A stretch of 37,500 nucleotides of DNA from Neocallimastix lanati (nom. inval.). Lineage: Eukaryota > Neocallimastigomycota > Neocallimastigomycetes > Neocallimastigales > Neocallimastigaceae. The position numbers were made by a program, and so were the translations under genes. The DNA lies in NCBI GenBank assembly GCA_016946835.1, contig JACVTC010000128.1, positions 7,501-45,000 on the forward strand, given 5' to 3'. The notes under the pieces are model-generated. The model saw only the letters and a list, made by a program, of their open reading frames with translations, was not told the origin of the DNA and ran no database searches. Position 1 is the stretch's first letter; every line of letters begins with the position of its first letter. Shown piece after piece: positions 20,661 to 31,829 of the stretch.

Positions 20661-21287
20661 ATGTCATCACACAACCACGAAAATCAATTATCTCGTAGAA
20701 ATAATAATTCTTTATTTAGAGATTCATTCTTTGATGATCCATTCGAAAATGATTTCTTTAATCATCCTTTGATTTCTTTCCCTTCAATCTATCCTTATTA
20801 TCATAGAGATCCATTCAATGATTTACATAATCAAATTACTAAAGCTTTCAATAGTGATGTCTTTAAATCAGTTGACTTCAGTCCAAATATCAACCTAAGT
20901 GAAGATGAAAATAATTATTATATTCATGCAGATTTACCAGGAATGAATAAGGATCAAGTTAAAATGGAACTTTCTGATGATAATCATAATCATGTTTTAA
21001 CTATTTCTGGTGAAAGAGAATCCTTCATCGATAACTCTGATAATAACGATACTAATGATCACACTAAAGATGATAACAAAACCTCAGAAAATTGTAATCA
21101 AGGAAATACTAAAAAGTATTCAAAAATAGAATGTCGTTATGGTAAATTTTCAAGATCATTTATTCTTCCTGAAAATGCCGATATTAATAAAATTCAAGCT
21201 AGATTAGAAAATGGAGTTTTAGAAGTTCATCTTCCAAAGCTTGAACCTACGAAGAAAGAACAAAGAAAAAGTATTCAAATTCAATAA
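20661..21287 (+). CDS. Small heat shock protein, Hsp20 family (array copy 4)
   Basis: 208 residues, intact, same domain order as the 2084 gene. Starts MSSHNHENQL; the arm has DLHNQITKAF (the only T here), and the domain begins SPNIN instead of SPKIN, a change shared with the 36048 gene. The insert is DNNDTNDHTKDDNKTSEN; the domain end reads QARLENG. From this gene onward the tail is LEPTKKEQRK(S/T)IQIQ rather than LEATKKEQRKTIQIQ. It is the first gene after composite copy A and the only one lacking the distal promoter block, so its expression could differ. Confidence 0.97.
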   Translation: MSSHNHENQLSRRNNNSLFRDSFFDDPFENDFFNHPLISFPSIYPYYHRDPFNDLHNQITKAFNSDVFKSVDFSPNINLSEDENNYYIHADLPGMNKDQVKMELSDDNHNHVLTISGERESFIDNSDNNDTNDHTKDDNKTSENCNQGNTKKYSKIECRYGKFSRSFILPENADINKIQARLENGVLEVHLPKLEPTKKEQRKSIQIQ

Positions 21288-23071
21288 ATTTAATTAATGA
21301 AATATAATTTCTATTTATTTAAAATCGTTATAAATTAATATAGATTATACCCTAAAAAAAATTAGTATTAATAATTTTTTAAAAAACATTTAAAATTTAA
21401 AATTTATTTGAATATAAAAATAAATATTATATATATTTATATTTATATTATTGTTATACTATGATTTTATTTAATTTTTTTTTTTTTTAAAACTAAAATT
21501 TTATTTTTATAATATATATTTTTTTATCTATTAATGTAAATAAGAAATTGAAATATATAAAAATTAAAAATAAAAATAAATAAATAAAATAAAAAAAAAA
21601 ATATAAAATAAAAAATAAATTTAAGATATTAAATTTGAATTTAAAAAGTTAGTGTGTTTATTTTAATAACATATTAATCAAATATTCATATAAATTTGTT
21701 CATTATTTCATTATTTCATTTAATATATAATTATAAATTATTTTTAAAATATAATAATAATATTATTTTATATGGTATATGATTAAAAATGATTCTTAAA
21801 TTATAATATTAATAAAAAATATTTAAAAAAAAAATAAAAATACTATTTTATAATCATATAATATGATATTGTATTTTAATCCATATATAAAAATAGTATA
21901 TTAAAATTGTTTTTTTTTATAAAAAAATATATTCATACATCTTAAAAATAATTAATAAATTGAAAAAAAAAAAATTTAATCATATTATATATAATTTATT
22001 TAATATATTAAAAAATGATATTCAATTAATAAAGTAAAAAAAAAAAAAAAATTGATAATAATGGTAATTATAATAATAACAATAATAACAATAATACTAT
22101 AATAATTTTTTAATAAAGATTAAGAATTATAATAAGCAGCATTAAATATAAATGAACAAAAAAAAATTATACTATAAAGTTATAATAATTATAGTTCCAA
22201 AGACATATTGAAAAATTTTTTAGACAATATTATATATAATTTATTTATTATAATAAAATATTCTATATAATTAAAAAGTAAAACAAAAAAATTAAAAAAA
22301 AAAAAATAATAAAAATTATAATAACAATAATAATAAAAATGATACTATAATATTTTTAATAAAGATTTAAAATTATAACAAATTAAAAATTATTTATGAG
22401 CAGTATTAAATATAAAGTGAATATAGAGAATATAATATAAAATTATAATAATAATAGTTTCAAATATCAAAAAGCACAAAAAGCATAATGAAATATTAAT
22501 AAATATGTCATATATACCATTTTCTATGGAATTTTTTTTGGTCATTAGATTATTAGAAATCATAAAGGCTAAAATAATTATAATTAAAATTTATAAAACG
22601 TATTAATTTCTATCCAATAGAAACTTAAAAATTTAGAAATAATTAATTTCCATCATAAAATAATTTTTAATTATTTCAATTATAAAAATACATAAAAATA
22701 TAAATAAAACATATGATATACATAAATTTTTTTTCTATATAGAAATTTAGAATTTAGTAGAAACAATATATTCATATAGAATAATTTATATCTAAAAATA
22801 ATATTTTATAAAGATTAGAGAAAATATTAAATAAAATATTTTTAGAAGGATTATAAGATTTTTATTTTTAATAATTTTGAAAAAGTATAAATATGAGTAA
22901 TTTTCATTTATAAATTTTTTTCCTTTATTATTTATTTTATTTACCTATATTAATTATAAAATTAAATATAATTAAAAGTGTTCAAAAAACTTTAAGCGAT
23001 TAAAAAAAAAAAAAGTTTTATAAATTAAAAAAAAGCAATTTTATAATATCATAAAATTTAAAAATAACAAA
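21288..23071. repeat. sHSP array spacer unit before the 23072 gene
   Basis: Full spacer unit with the usual landmarks: interrupted TAA/CAA block (~22060-22110), CCAAAGACATATTG (~22197), CCATTTTCTATGGAATTTT (~22517), CCAAT (22614-22618) and TATAAATA (22886-22893). Its 3' half is almost identical to 3600-4515. No supported ORF. Confidence 0.85.
22605..23071 (+). promoter_or_regulatory. Conserved sHSP promoter
   Basis: CCAAT 458 bp and TATAAATA 186 bp before the ATG at 23072. Near-identical to the promoter of the 4516 gene, including GTGTTCAAAAAACTTTAAG. Confidence 0.55.
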
Positions 23072-23698
23072 ATGTCATCACTCAACCACGAAAATCAATT
23101 ATCTCGTAGAAATAATAATTCTTTATTTAGAGATTCATTCTTTGATGATCCATTCGAAAATGATTTCTTTAATCATCCTTTGATTTCTTTCCCTTCAATC
23201 TATCCTTATTATCATAGAGATCCATTCAATGATTTACATAATCAAATTTCTAAAGCTTTCAATAGTGATGTCTTTAAATCAGTTGATTTTAGTCCAAAGA
23301 TCAACCTAAGTGAAGATGAAAATAATTATTATATTCATGCAGATTTACCAGGAATGAATAAGGATCAAGTCAAAATGGAACTTTCTGATGATAATCATAG
23401 TCATGTTTTAACTATTTCTGGTGAAAGAGAATCCTTCATCGATAACTCTGATAATAACAATACTAATGATCACACTAAAGATGATAACAAAACCTCAGAA
23501 AATTGTAATCAAGGAAATACTAAAAAGTATTCAAAAATAGAATGTCGTTATGGTAAATTTTCAAGATCATTTATTCTTCCTGAAAATGCCGATATTAATA
23601 AAATTCAAGCTAGATTAGAAAATGGAGTTTTAGAAGTTCATCTTCCAAAGCTTGAACCTACGAAGAAAGAACAAAGAAAAAGTATTCAAATTCAATAA
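23072..23698 (+). CDS. Small heat shock protein, Hsp20 family (array copy 5)
   Basis: 208 residues, intact. Starts MSSLNHENQL like the 2084 and 4516 genes. HSHVLT (shared only with 2084), ESFIDNSDNNNTN, DDNKTSEN, CRYGKF, ILP, QARLENG and the downstream-block tail EPTKKEQRKSIQIQ. It thus joins an N-terminal part like the first block to a C-terminal part like the second, as expected from gene conversion among copies. Confidence 0.97.
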   Translation: MSSLNHENQLSRRNNNSLFRDSFFDDPFENDFFNHPLISFPSIYPYYHRDPFNDLHNQISKAFNSDVFKSVDFSPKINLSEDENNYYIHADLPGMNKDQVKMELSDDNHSHVLTISGERESFIDNSDNNNTNDHTKDDNKTSENCNQGNTKKYSKIECRYGKFSRSFILPENADINKIQARLENGVLEVHLPKLEPTKKEQRKSIQIQ

Positions 23699-25482
23699 AT
23701 TCAATTAATGAAATATAATTTCTATTTATTTAATATCATTATAAATTAATATAGATTATACCCTAAAAAATCAGTATTAATAATTTTTATAAAATATTTA
23801 AAATATAAAATTTATATAATATAAAAATAAATATTATATATATTTATATTTATATTATTGTTATACCATTATTTTATTTAATTTTTTTTTCTTTAAAACT
23901 AAAAATTTTATCTTTATAATATATATTTTTTATCTATTAATGTAAATAAGAAATTGGAATATTTAAAAATTAAAAATAAAAATAAATAAATAAAATAAAA
24001 AAAAAATATATAAAATAAAAAATAAATTTAAGATATTAAATTTGAATTTAAAAAGTTAGTGTGTTTATTTTAACAACATATTAATCAAATATTCATATAA
24101 ATTTGTTCATTATTTCATTATTTCATTTAATATATAATTATAAATTATTTTTAAAATATAATAATAATATTATTTTATATGGTATGATTAAAAATGATTC
24201 TTAAATTATAATATTAATAAAAAATATTTAAAAAAAATAAAAATGCTATTTTATAATTATATAATATGAAATTGCATTTTAATCCATGTGTAAAGGTAAT
24301 ATATAAAAATTGTTTTTTTATATAAAAATATATTCATACATCTTAAAAATATTAGATTAACAAACTGAAAAAAAAAAAAAAAAAAAAATTTAATCATATA
24401 ATATATAATTTATTTATTATATTAAAAAATGCTATTCAATTAATCAAGTAAAATAAAAAAAATTGATAATACTAGTAATTATAATAATAACAATAATAAC
24501 AATAATACTATAATAATTTTTTAATAAAGATTAAGAATTATAATAAGCAACATTAAATGTAAATGAACAAAAAAAATTCATACTATAAAATTATAATAAT
24601 TATAGTTTCAAAGACATATTGAAAAAATTTATTATACATATCATATATGATTTATTTATTATAATAAAATATGCTATACAATTAATAAATTAAGAAAAAC
24701 AAATAAATAATTAAAATAATAATGATAATAATAATAATGGAAATTATAATAATAACAGTAATAAAAATAATACTATAATAATTTTAATAAAAATTTAAAA
24801 TTATAACAAATAAATATAAAGTGAATAATAAGAATATAATATAAAATTATAATAATAATAGTTTCAAATATCAAAAAGCACAAAAAGCATAATGAAATAT
24901 TAATTAAATATGTCATATATATATACCATTTTCTATGGAATTTTTTTTGGTCATTAGATTATTAGAAATCATAAAGGCTAAAATAATTATAATTAAAATT
25001 TATAAAACGTATTAATTTCTATCCAATAGAAACTTAAAAATTTAGAAATAATTAATTTCCATCATAAAATAATTTTTAATTATTTCAATTATAAAAATAC
25101 ATAAAAATATAAATAAAACATATGATATACATAAATTTTTTTTCTATATAGAAATTTAGAATTTAGTAGAAATAATATATTCATAGAATAATTTATATCT
25201 AAAAATAATATTTTATAAGGATTAGAGAAAAAATTTAATAAAATATTTTTAGAAGGAATATAAAATTTTTATATTTAATAATTTTGAAAAAGTATAAATA
25301 TGAGTAATTTTCATTTATAAATTTTTTTCCTTTATTATTTATTTTACTTACCTATATTAATTATAAAATTAAATATAATTAAAAGTATTTAACGAACTTT
25401 AAGCGATTAATAAAAAAAAAGTTTTATATATATATATAAAAAAAAGCAATTTTATAATATCATAAAAATAAAAAATAACAAA
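23699..25482. repeat. sHSP array spacer unit before the 25483 gene
   Basis: Full spacer unit. Landmarks: ATACCCTAAAAAATCAG (~23758), interrupted TAA/CAA block (~24478-24530), AATAATGATAATAATAATAATGG (~24715-24740; also in the spacer at ~35105-35131), CCAAT (25023-25027) and TATAAATA (25293-25300). A long poly-A run lies at ~24369-24388. No supported ORF. Confidence 0.85.
25013..25482 (+). promoter_or_regulatory. Conserved sHSP promoter
   Basis: CCAAT 460 bp and TATAAATA 190 bp before the ATG at 25483. The leader has the TATATATATA run found otherwise only before the 6937 gene. Confidence 0.55.
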
Positions 25483-26103
25483 ATGCCATCAAACAACAAC
25501 GAAAATCAATTATCTCGTAGAAATAATAATTCTTTATTTAGAGATTCATTCTTTGATGATCCATTCGACAATGATTTCTTTAATCATCCTTTGATTTCTT
25601 TTCCTTCAATCTATCCTTATTATCATAGAGATCCATTCAATGATTGGCATAATCAAATTTCTAAAGCTTTCAATAGTGATATCTTTAAATCAGTTGATTT
25701 CAGTCCAAAGATCAACCTAAGTGAAGATGAAAATAATTATTATATTCATGCAGATTTACCAGGAATGAATAAGGATCAAGTTAAAATGGAACTTTCTGAT
25801 GATAATCATATTTTAACTATTTCTGGTGAAAGAGAATCTATCATCGATAACTCTGATAATAACAATACTAATGATCACACTAAAGATGATAATAAAACTT
25901 CAGAAAATTGTAATCAAGGAAATACTAAAAAGTATTCAAAAATAGAATGTCATTATGGTAAATTTTCGAGATCATTTACTCTTCCTGAAAATGCCGATAT
26001 TAATAAAATTCAAGCTAGATTAGAAAATGGAGTTTTAGAAGTTCATCTTCCAAAGCTTGAACCTACGAAGAAAGAACAAAGAAAAAGTATTCAAATTCAA
26101 TAA
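25483..26103 (+). CDS. Small heat shock protein, Hsp20 family (array copy 6)
   Basis: 206 residues, intact. MPSNNNENQL start shared with 6937; DDPFDNDFF is unique (D for E). SDDNHILT lacks two residues found in most copies (NHV reduced to I), an in-frame loss near residue 109 in a strand-connecting loop of the alpha-crystallin domain. CHYGKF is shared with 4516; QARLENG; tail EPTKKEQRKSIQIQ. The two-residue loss is shared in kind with the 36048 gene (SDDNHVLT). Confidence 0.97.
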   Translation: MPSNNNENQLSRRNNNSLFRDSFFDDPFDNDFFNHPLISFPSIYPYYHRDPFNDWHNQISKAFNSDIFKSVDFSPKINLSEDENNYYIHADLPGMNKDQVKMELSDDNHILTISGERESIIDNSDNNNTNDHTKDDNKTSENCNQGNTKKYSKIECHYGKFSRSFTLPENADINKIQARLENGVLEVHLPKLEPTKKEQRKSIQIQ

Positions 26104-27074
26104 ATTTAATTAATGAAAAAAAAAATTTCTATTTATTTAAAATCGTTATAAATTAATATAGATTATACCCTAAAAAAAATTAGTATTAATAATTTTTTAA
26201 AAAACATTTAAAATTTAAAATTTATTTGAATATAAAAATAAATATTATATATATTTATATTTATATTATTATATTATTGTTATACCATGATTTTATTTAA
26301 TTTTTTTTTTTTAAAACTAAAATTTTATTTTTATAATATATATTTTTTTATCTATTAATGTAAATAAGAAATTGGAATATTTAAAAATTAAAAATAAAAA
26401 TAAATAAATAAATAAAAAAAAAAATAATAATAAAAAAAAAATAATAATAAAAAATAAATTTAAAATATTAAATTTGAATTTAAATAGCTTTTGTGTTTAT
26501 TTTAACAACATATTAATCAAATATTCATATAAATTTGTTCATTATTTCATTATTTAATTTAATATATAATTATAAATTATTTTTAAAATATAATAATAAT
26601 ATTATTTTATATGGTATATGATTAAAAATGATTCTTAAATTATAATATTAATAAAAAATATTTAAAAAAAAATAAAAATGCTATTTTATAATCATATAAT
26701 ATGATATTGTATTTTAATCCATATATAAAAATAGTATGTATATTAAAATTGTTTTTTTATAAAAAAATATATTCATACATCTTAAAAATAATTAATAAAT
26801 TGAAAAAAAAAAAAATTTAATCATATTATATATAATTTATTTAATATATTAAAAAATGATATTCAATTAATAAAGTAAAAAAAAAAAAAAATTGATAATA
26901 ATGGTAATTATAATAATAACAATAATAACAATAATACTATAATAATTTTTTAATAAAGATTAAGAATTATAATAAGCAGCATTAAATATAAATGAACAAA
27001 AAAAAATTATACTATAAAGTTATAATAATTATAGTTCCAAAGACATATTGAAAAATTTTTTAGACAATATTATA
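26104..27074. repeat. Truncated sHSP spacer unit before composite copy B
   Basis: Normal spacer up to TAGACAATATTATA (27061-27074), where it switches to AATAAATAAAGAATG of the composite element. Roughly 300 bp of spacer between this point and the TTAGAAATC site is missing compared with the unit at 2714-4515. No supported ORF. Confidence 0.8.
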
Positions 27075-27434
27075 AATAAATAAAGAATGTAATAAGTATA
27101 TAAAATAAAAATAAATAGTAGAATATTAATATAAAGTACAGATTTAATAAAATAAAATAAAATAAATAGTAGAAATATGAATATAAAGTACAGATTTAAT
27201 AAAATAAAATAAAATAAAATAAAATAAATAGTAGAAATATGAATATAAAGTACAGATTTAATAAAATAAAATAAAATAAAATAAAATAAATAGTAGAAAT
27301 ATGAATATAAAGTACAGATTTAATAAAATAAAATAAAATAAAATAAAATAAATAGTAGAATATTAAATATAAAGTACAGATTTAATAAAATAAAATAAAA
27401 TAAATATCTAATAATTTTTTATTAAAGAATATTA
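27075..27434. repeat. Left foldback arm, copy B
   Basis: Five boxes in the same variant order as 11070-11512, with shorter and different (AAAAT)n runs. Inner edge ATTAAAGAATATTAC is inverted at 27618-27634 (TAATATTCTTTAAT). Confidence 0.85.
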
Positions 27435-27617
27435 CAGATCAATGTTTTAGAAATGAAAATTTTTTACATTTTTATTGTAGTCAATTGATGATGATATAAT
27501 TTAATATATAAAACAATATTATTGTTTGTTAATAATCTCATTAAATATAAATGATTTTTATGCTTTCTAACATATATAATTAAATAAAACATTTTATTTT
27601 TAAAAATAAATTTTCTT
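27435..27617. other. Central loop of foldback, copy B
   Basis: About 180 bp matching 15101-15281 of copy A; here directly continuous with the left arm because no MULE is inserted. Confidence 0.75.
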
Positions 27618-29236
27618 TAATATTCTTTAATAAAAAATAATGATAAATATTTATTTTATTTTATTTTATTCAATCTGTACTTTATATTTAATATTCTACT
27701 ATTTATTTTATTTTATTTTATTAAATCTGTACTTTATATTCATATTTCTACTATTTATTTTATTTTATTTTATTTTATTCAATCTGTACTTTATATTCAT
27801 ATTTCTACTATTTATTTTATTTTATTTTATTTTATTTTATTTTATTTTATTTTATTTTATTTTATTTTATTTTATTTTATTTTATTTTATTTTATTTTAT
27901 TTTATTTTATTTTATTTTATTTTATTTTATTTTATTTTATTTTATTTTATTTTATTTTATTTTATTTTATTTTATTTTATTTTATTTTATTTTATTAAAT
28001 CTGTACTTTATATTCATATTTCTAATATTTATTTTATTTTATTTTATTTTATTTTATTTTATTTATTTTATTCAATCTGTACTTTATATTCATATTTTTA
28101 CTATTTATTTTATTTTATTTTATTTTATTTTATTTTATTTTATTTTATTTTATTTTATTTTATTTTATTTTATTTTATTTTATTTTATTTTATTTTATTT
28201 TATTAAATCTGTACTTTATATTCATATTTCTAATATTTATTTTATTTTATTTTATTTTATTTTATTTTATTTTATTTTATTTTATTAAATCTGTACTTTA
28301 TATTCATATTTCTAATATTTATTTTATTTTATTTTATTTTATTTTATTTTATTTTATTTTATTAAATCTGTACTTTATATTCATATTTCTAATATTTATT
28401 TTATTTTATTTTATTTTATTTTATTTTATTTTATTTTATTAAATCTGTACTTTATATTCATATTTCTAATATTTATTTTATTTTATTTTATTTTATTTTA
28501 TTTTATTAAATCTGTACTTTATATTCATATTTCTAATATTTATTTTATTTTATTTTATTTTATTTTATTTTATTCAATCTGTACTTTATATTAATATTTC
28601 TAATATTTATTTTATTTTATTTTATTTTATTTTATTTTATTTTATTTTATTTTATTTTATTTTATTAAATCTGTACTTTATATTCATATTTCTAATATTT
28701 ATTTTATTTTATTTTATTTTATTTTATTTTATTTTATTTTATTTTATTTTATTTTATTTTATTTTATTAAATCTGTACTTTATATTCATATTTCTACTAT
28801 TTATTTTATTTTATTTTATTTTATTTTATTTTATTTTATTAAATCTGTACTTTATATTCATATTTCTACTATTTATTTTATTTTATTCAATCTGTACTTA
28901 TATTTATATTCTACTATTTATTTTATTTTATTTTATTCAATCTGTACTTATATTTATATTCTACTATTTATTTTATTTTATTTTATTCAATCTGTACTTA
29001 TATTTATATTCTACTATTTATTTTATTTTATTTTATTCAATCTGTACTTATATTTATATTCTACTATTTATTTTATTTTATTTTATTAAATCTGTACTTA
29101 CTACTATTTATTTTATTTTATTTTATTTTATTTTATTCAATCTGTACTTATATTTATATTCTATTATTTATTTTATTTTATTTTATTTTATTTTGTATAC
29201 TTGTACTTACTATTGCATTCTTTATTTATTTATTTT
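27618..29236. repeat. Right foldback arm: (ATTTT)n satellite with ~20 boxes, copy B
   Basis: Same satellite and box variants as 15282-18833 but less than half as long. It ends with the same degenerate TTTTGTATACTTGTACTTAC tail. FILFY-type frames are artefacts of the repeat. Confidence 0.93.
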
Positions 29237-29343
29237 TTTTTTTACAAATAATTGAAAAACTAATTTTTCAAAATTAGTATTTAGAATAATATTGGATAAT
29301 TAATATAATAATTTTAATTATATAATTAAAAAATATTTATAAA

Positions 29344-30253
29344 AATATAGAAAATCTTATTATTGATATAAGTGAGTCTAACAAAGGAAAAAAATAAATT
29401 ATTATTAATAAAAAATATAAATTTAATTTTTCATATATAAGAAAAGATAATTCAAAAGTTTATGTACAGAAATAGATGTAAATCTTTTATTATTTTAAAT
29501 GATAAGAAAGAAATCTTAAAATATGATAGTTCACTTAATCATCCTGAAAAAGAATACGATGTATCTCTATCTATAATGAAACATAAAATTAAAGATGGAA
29601 TTGAAAAAAAGTTCAATTCCTTATGGTATAAAAATAAAACCCCTATATAATAAAATTTCTAAGGAAATGAGATTTATATGTTCAGAATATAATTCAATTA
29701 AATCTCAAATATCAAGAAATTTAAATAAAAACTACCATCCAAATATATCATCATTATAATGATGATATATTTGTTGATGGTACATTTTTTATTGCCCCTA
29801 AATTTAGTTATCAAATATTTATTACAAGAACTTACGTTAAAGAATTAGATAGTTTTTACTCTACTTCTTTTGCAATATTACAAAATAAAGAACAAGAAAT
29901 ATATAAAATATTTAAAAAATTAAAAAAAAAAAAAATGCTAATACATGTAACAATAATATTATAATTGCAGAATCAATAGTTATTTAAATAATTTATTTCT
30001 AACAATACCTTCTTATTATAAATTAATAGATAAATTAAATGAACTTGAACATTTACCATATTATGATTATCAAAGAAAAATAAAAGGAATTTAGAAAATA
30101 AAAAAAAGAGCAATAAATAAAGCTAATGAAATCAGTGTCTTAATTGAACGCTACAAAAATATTGAAACCAAGTTAATTGATACTAAATGTGATAAAAATA
30201 ATACTATTAATTTGTGGTTTGATTGTTTAACTGATTTAAATAATATAATATAA
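29344..30253 (+). pseudogene. Decayed MULE/FLYWCH transposase of composite element, copy B
   Basis: Same lesions as 18940-19849: early TAA after GKK, damaged finger (29462-29650), 34-bp palindrome (29740-29773), lost second-Asp region, TAG at 30092-30094. I noted only a few substitutions from copy A in the coding fossil: ACGCTAAAG to ACGTTAAAG, TTTGCCAT to TTTACCAT and ATAAGAGG to ATAAAAGG. All are G:C in A and A:T in B. Identical lesions show that the gene was dead before the two copies separated or were homogenised. Confidence 0.85.
29740..29773. repeat. 34-bp perfect palindrome, copy B
   Basis: Same palindrome as 19336-19369, at the same deletion junction of the transposase fossil. Confidence 0.9.
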
Positions 30254-30658
30254 ATATTATTTTATAATAAATAATTAAAAAATGAGGAATAACCAAACGA
30301 AATAATCAGAATTCTGTCATTCAAAAATTTAATTTATAAAGCTTATTAAATTTATATAGTTTAAATAAATATTCAAATACGTCTCTATAATTAATAATTT
30401 TATCATTATAATTATTATTTTTTTTGATAACATTTAAATAAAAGAATTATTATTAATAACATTTATATTTTTATATAATTTTTTTATTAATAGCATTTAA
30501 ATAAAAGAATTAAAATCATAAAATCTAACCATTATATGATTTATTTAATTATTCACTTAATAATTGATTTAAAATTTGAAATAACAAAATAATACAATAA
30601 AATAATATTATGTAGCATAAAATATCTATAGCCACAAATTTATATATATCACGTGAAG
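30254..30658. other. Composite element 3' non-coding region, copy B
   Basis: Counterpart of 19850-20254, virtually identical by eye, with the same repeated CATTTAAATAAAAGAATTA and the CACGTG site. Confidence 0.5.
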
Positions 30659-30683
30659 AAAATTGGCGTAATGCAACTTCCCC
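30659..30683. repeat. Right terminal inverted repeat, composite copy B
   Basis: Same terminus as 20255-20279. It stops at CTTCCCC and is followed by TTAGAAATC. Confidence 0.75.
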
Positions 30684-30692
30684 TTAGAAATC
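30684..30692. repeat. Right target-site duplication of the composite element (TTAGAAATC)
   Basis: Matches 10934-10942 on the far left of copy A; followed by ATAAATGTTAAAATAATT, the normal sHSP promoter continuation. Confidence 0.75.
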
Positions 30693-31202
30693 ATAAATGT
30701 TAAAATAATTATAATTAAAATTTATAGAACTTATAAATTTCTATCCAATAGAAACTTTAAAATTTAGAAATAATTAATTTCCATCATAAAATAATTTTTA
30801 ATTATTTCAATTATAAAATTACATAAAAATATGAATAAAGCATATGATATACATAAATTTTTTTCTATATAGAAATTTAGAATTTAGTAGAAATAATATA
30901 TTCATAGAATAATTTATATCTAAAAATAATATTTTATAAGGATTAGAGAAAAAATTTAATAAAATATTTTTAGAAGGAATATAAAATTTTTATTTTTAAT
31001 AATTTTGAAAAAGTATAAATATGAGTAATATTCATTTATAAATTTTTTTCTTTATTATTTATTTTACTTACCTATATTCATTATAAAATTAAATATAATT
31101 AAAAGTGTTTAACAAACTTTAAGTGATTAATAAAAAAAAAAAAAGTTTTATATAAAAAAAAAAAAGCAATTTTATAATATCATAAAATTTAAAAATAACA
31201 AA
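30693..31202 (+). promoter_or_regulatory. sHSP promoter of the 31203 gene, beginning at copy B edge
   Basis: Retains CCAAT (30745-30749, 458 bp before the ATG) and TATAAATA (31014-31021, 189 bp before). Everything upstream of TTAGAAATC is replaced by the element, so the CCATTTTCTATGGAATTTT block of other units is absent. From about 30830 on it is almost identical to the promoter of the 36048 gene (for example GAGTAATATTCATT, TATATTCATTATAAAA). Confidence 0.6.
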
Positions 31203-31829
31203 ATGTCATCACACAATAACGAAAATCAATTATCTCGTAGAAATAATAATTCTTTATTTAGAGATTCATTCTTTGATGATCCATTCGAAAATGATTTCTT
31301 TAATCATCCTTTGATTTCTTTCCCTTCAATTTATCCTTATTATCATAGAGATCCATTCAATGATTTGCATAATCAAATTTCTAAAGCTTTCAATAGTGAT
31401 GTCTTTAAATCAGTTGATTTCAGTCCAAAGATCAACCTAAGTGAAGATGAAAATAATTATTATATTCATGCAGATTTACCAGGAATGAATAAGGATCAAG
31501 TTAAAATGGAACTTTCTGATGATAATCATAATCATGTTTTAACTATTTCTGGTGAAAGAGAATCTATCATCGATAACTCTGATAATAACAATAATAATGA
31601 TCACACTAAAGATGATAACAAAACCTCAGAAAATTGTAATCAAGGAAATACTAAAAAGTATTCAAAAATAGAATGTCGTTATGGTAAATTTTCAAGATCA
31701 TTTATTCTTCCTGAAAATGCCGATATTAATAAAATTCAAGGCAGATTAGAAAATGGAGTTTTAGAAGTTCATCTTCCAAAGCTTGAACCTACGAAGAAAG
31801 AACAAAGAAAAACTATTCAAATTCAATAA
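31203..31829 (+). CDS. Small heat shock protein, Hsp20 family (array copy 7)
   Basis: 208 residues, intact. MSSHNNENQL start (shared with 36048), DLHNQISKAF, SPKIN, HNHVLT, insert DNNNNNDHTKDDNKTSEN, CRYGKF, ILP, QGRLENG, tail LEPTKKEQRKTIQIQ (T as in the first block, but P as in the second). First gene after composite copy B. Confidence 0.97.
   Translation: MSSHNNENQLSRRNNNSLFRDSFFDDPFENDFFNHPLISFPSIYPYYHRDPFNDLHNQISKAFNSDVFKSVDFSPKINLSEDENNYYIHADLPGMNKDQVKMELSDDNHNHVLTISGERESIIDNSDNNNNNDHTKDDNKTSENCNQGNTKKYSKIECRYGKFSRSFILPENADINKIQGRLENGVLEVHLPKLEPTKKEQRKTIQIQ

Larger units (their letters stand above)
27075..30683. mobile_element. Composite MULE/foldback element, copy B (left end deleted, no nested MULE)
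   Basis: Collinear with copy A from its left satellite arm onward but lacks the left terminal repeat and ~130 bp of element. The inner MULE site is empty at 27428-27435. It has the left arm, loop, a shorter right arm (~1.6 kb), transposase fossil and right terminal repeat. The 1.45 kb from 29236 to 30683 is nearly identical to 18834-20279. The right end is followed by TTAGAAATC, the expected second target duplication. Confidence 0.8.

Noticed and set aside
27640-28206. 188-codon FILFY-repeat frame
   Set aside because: Same satellite in copy B; length tracks repeat number.
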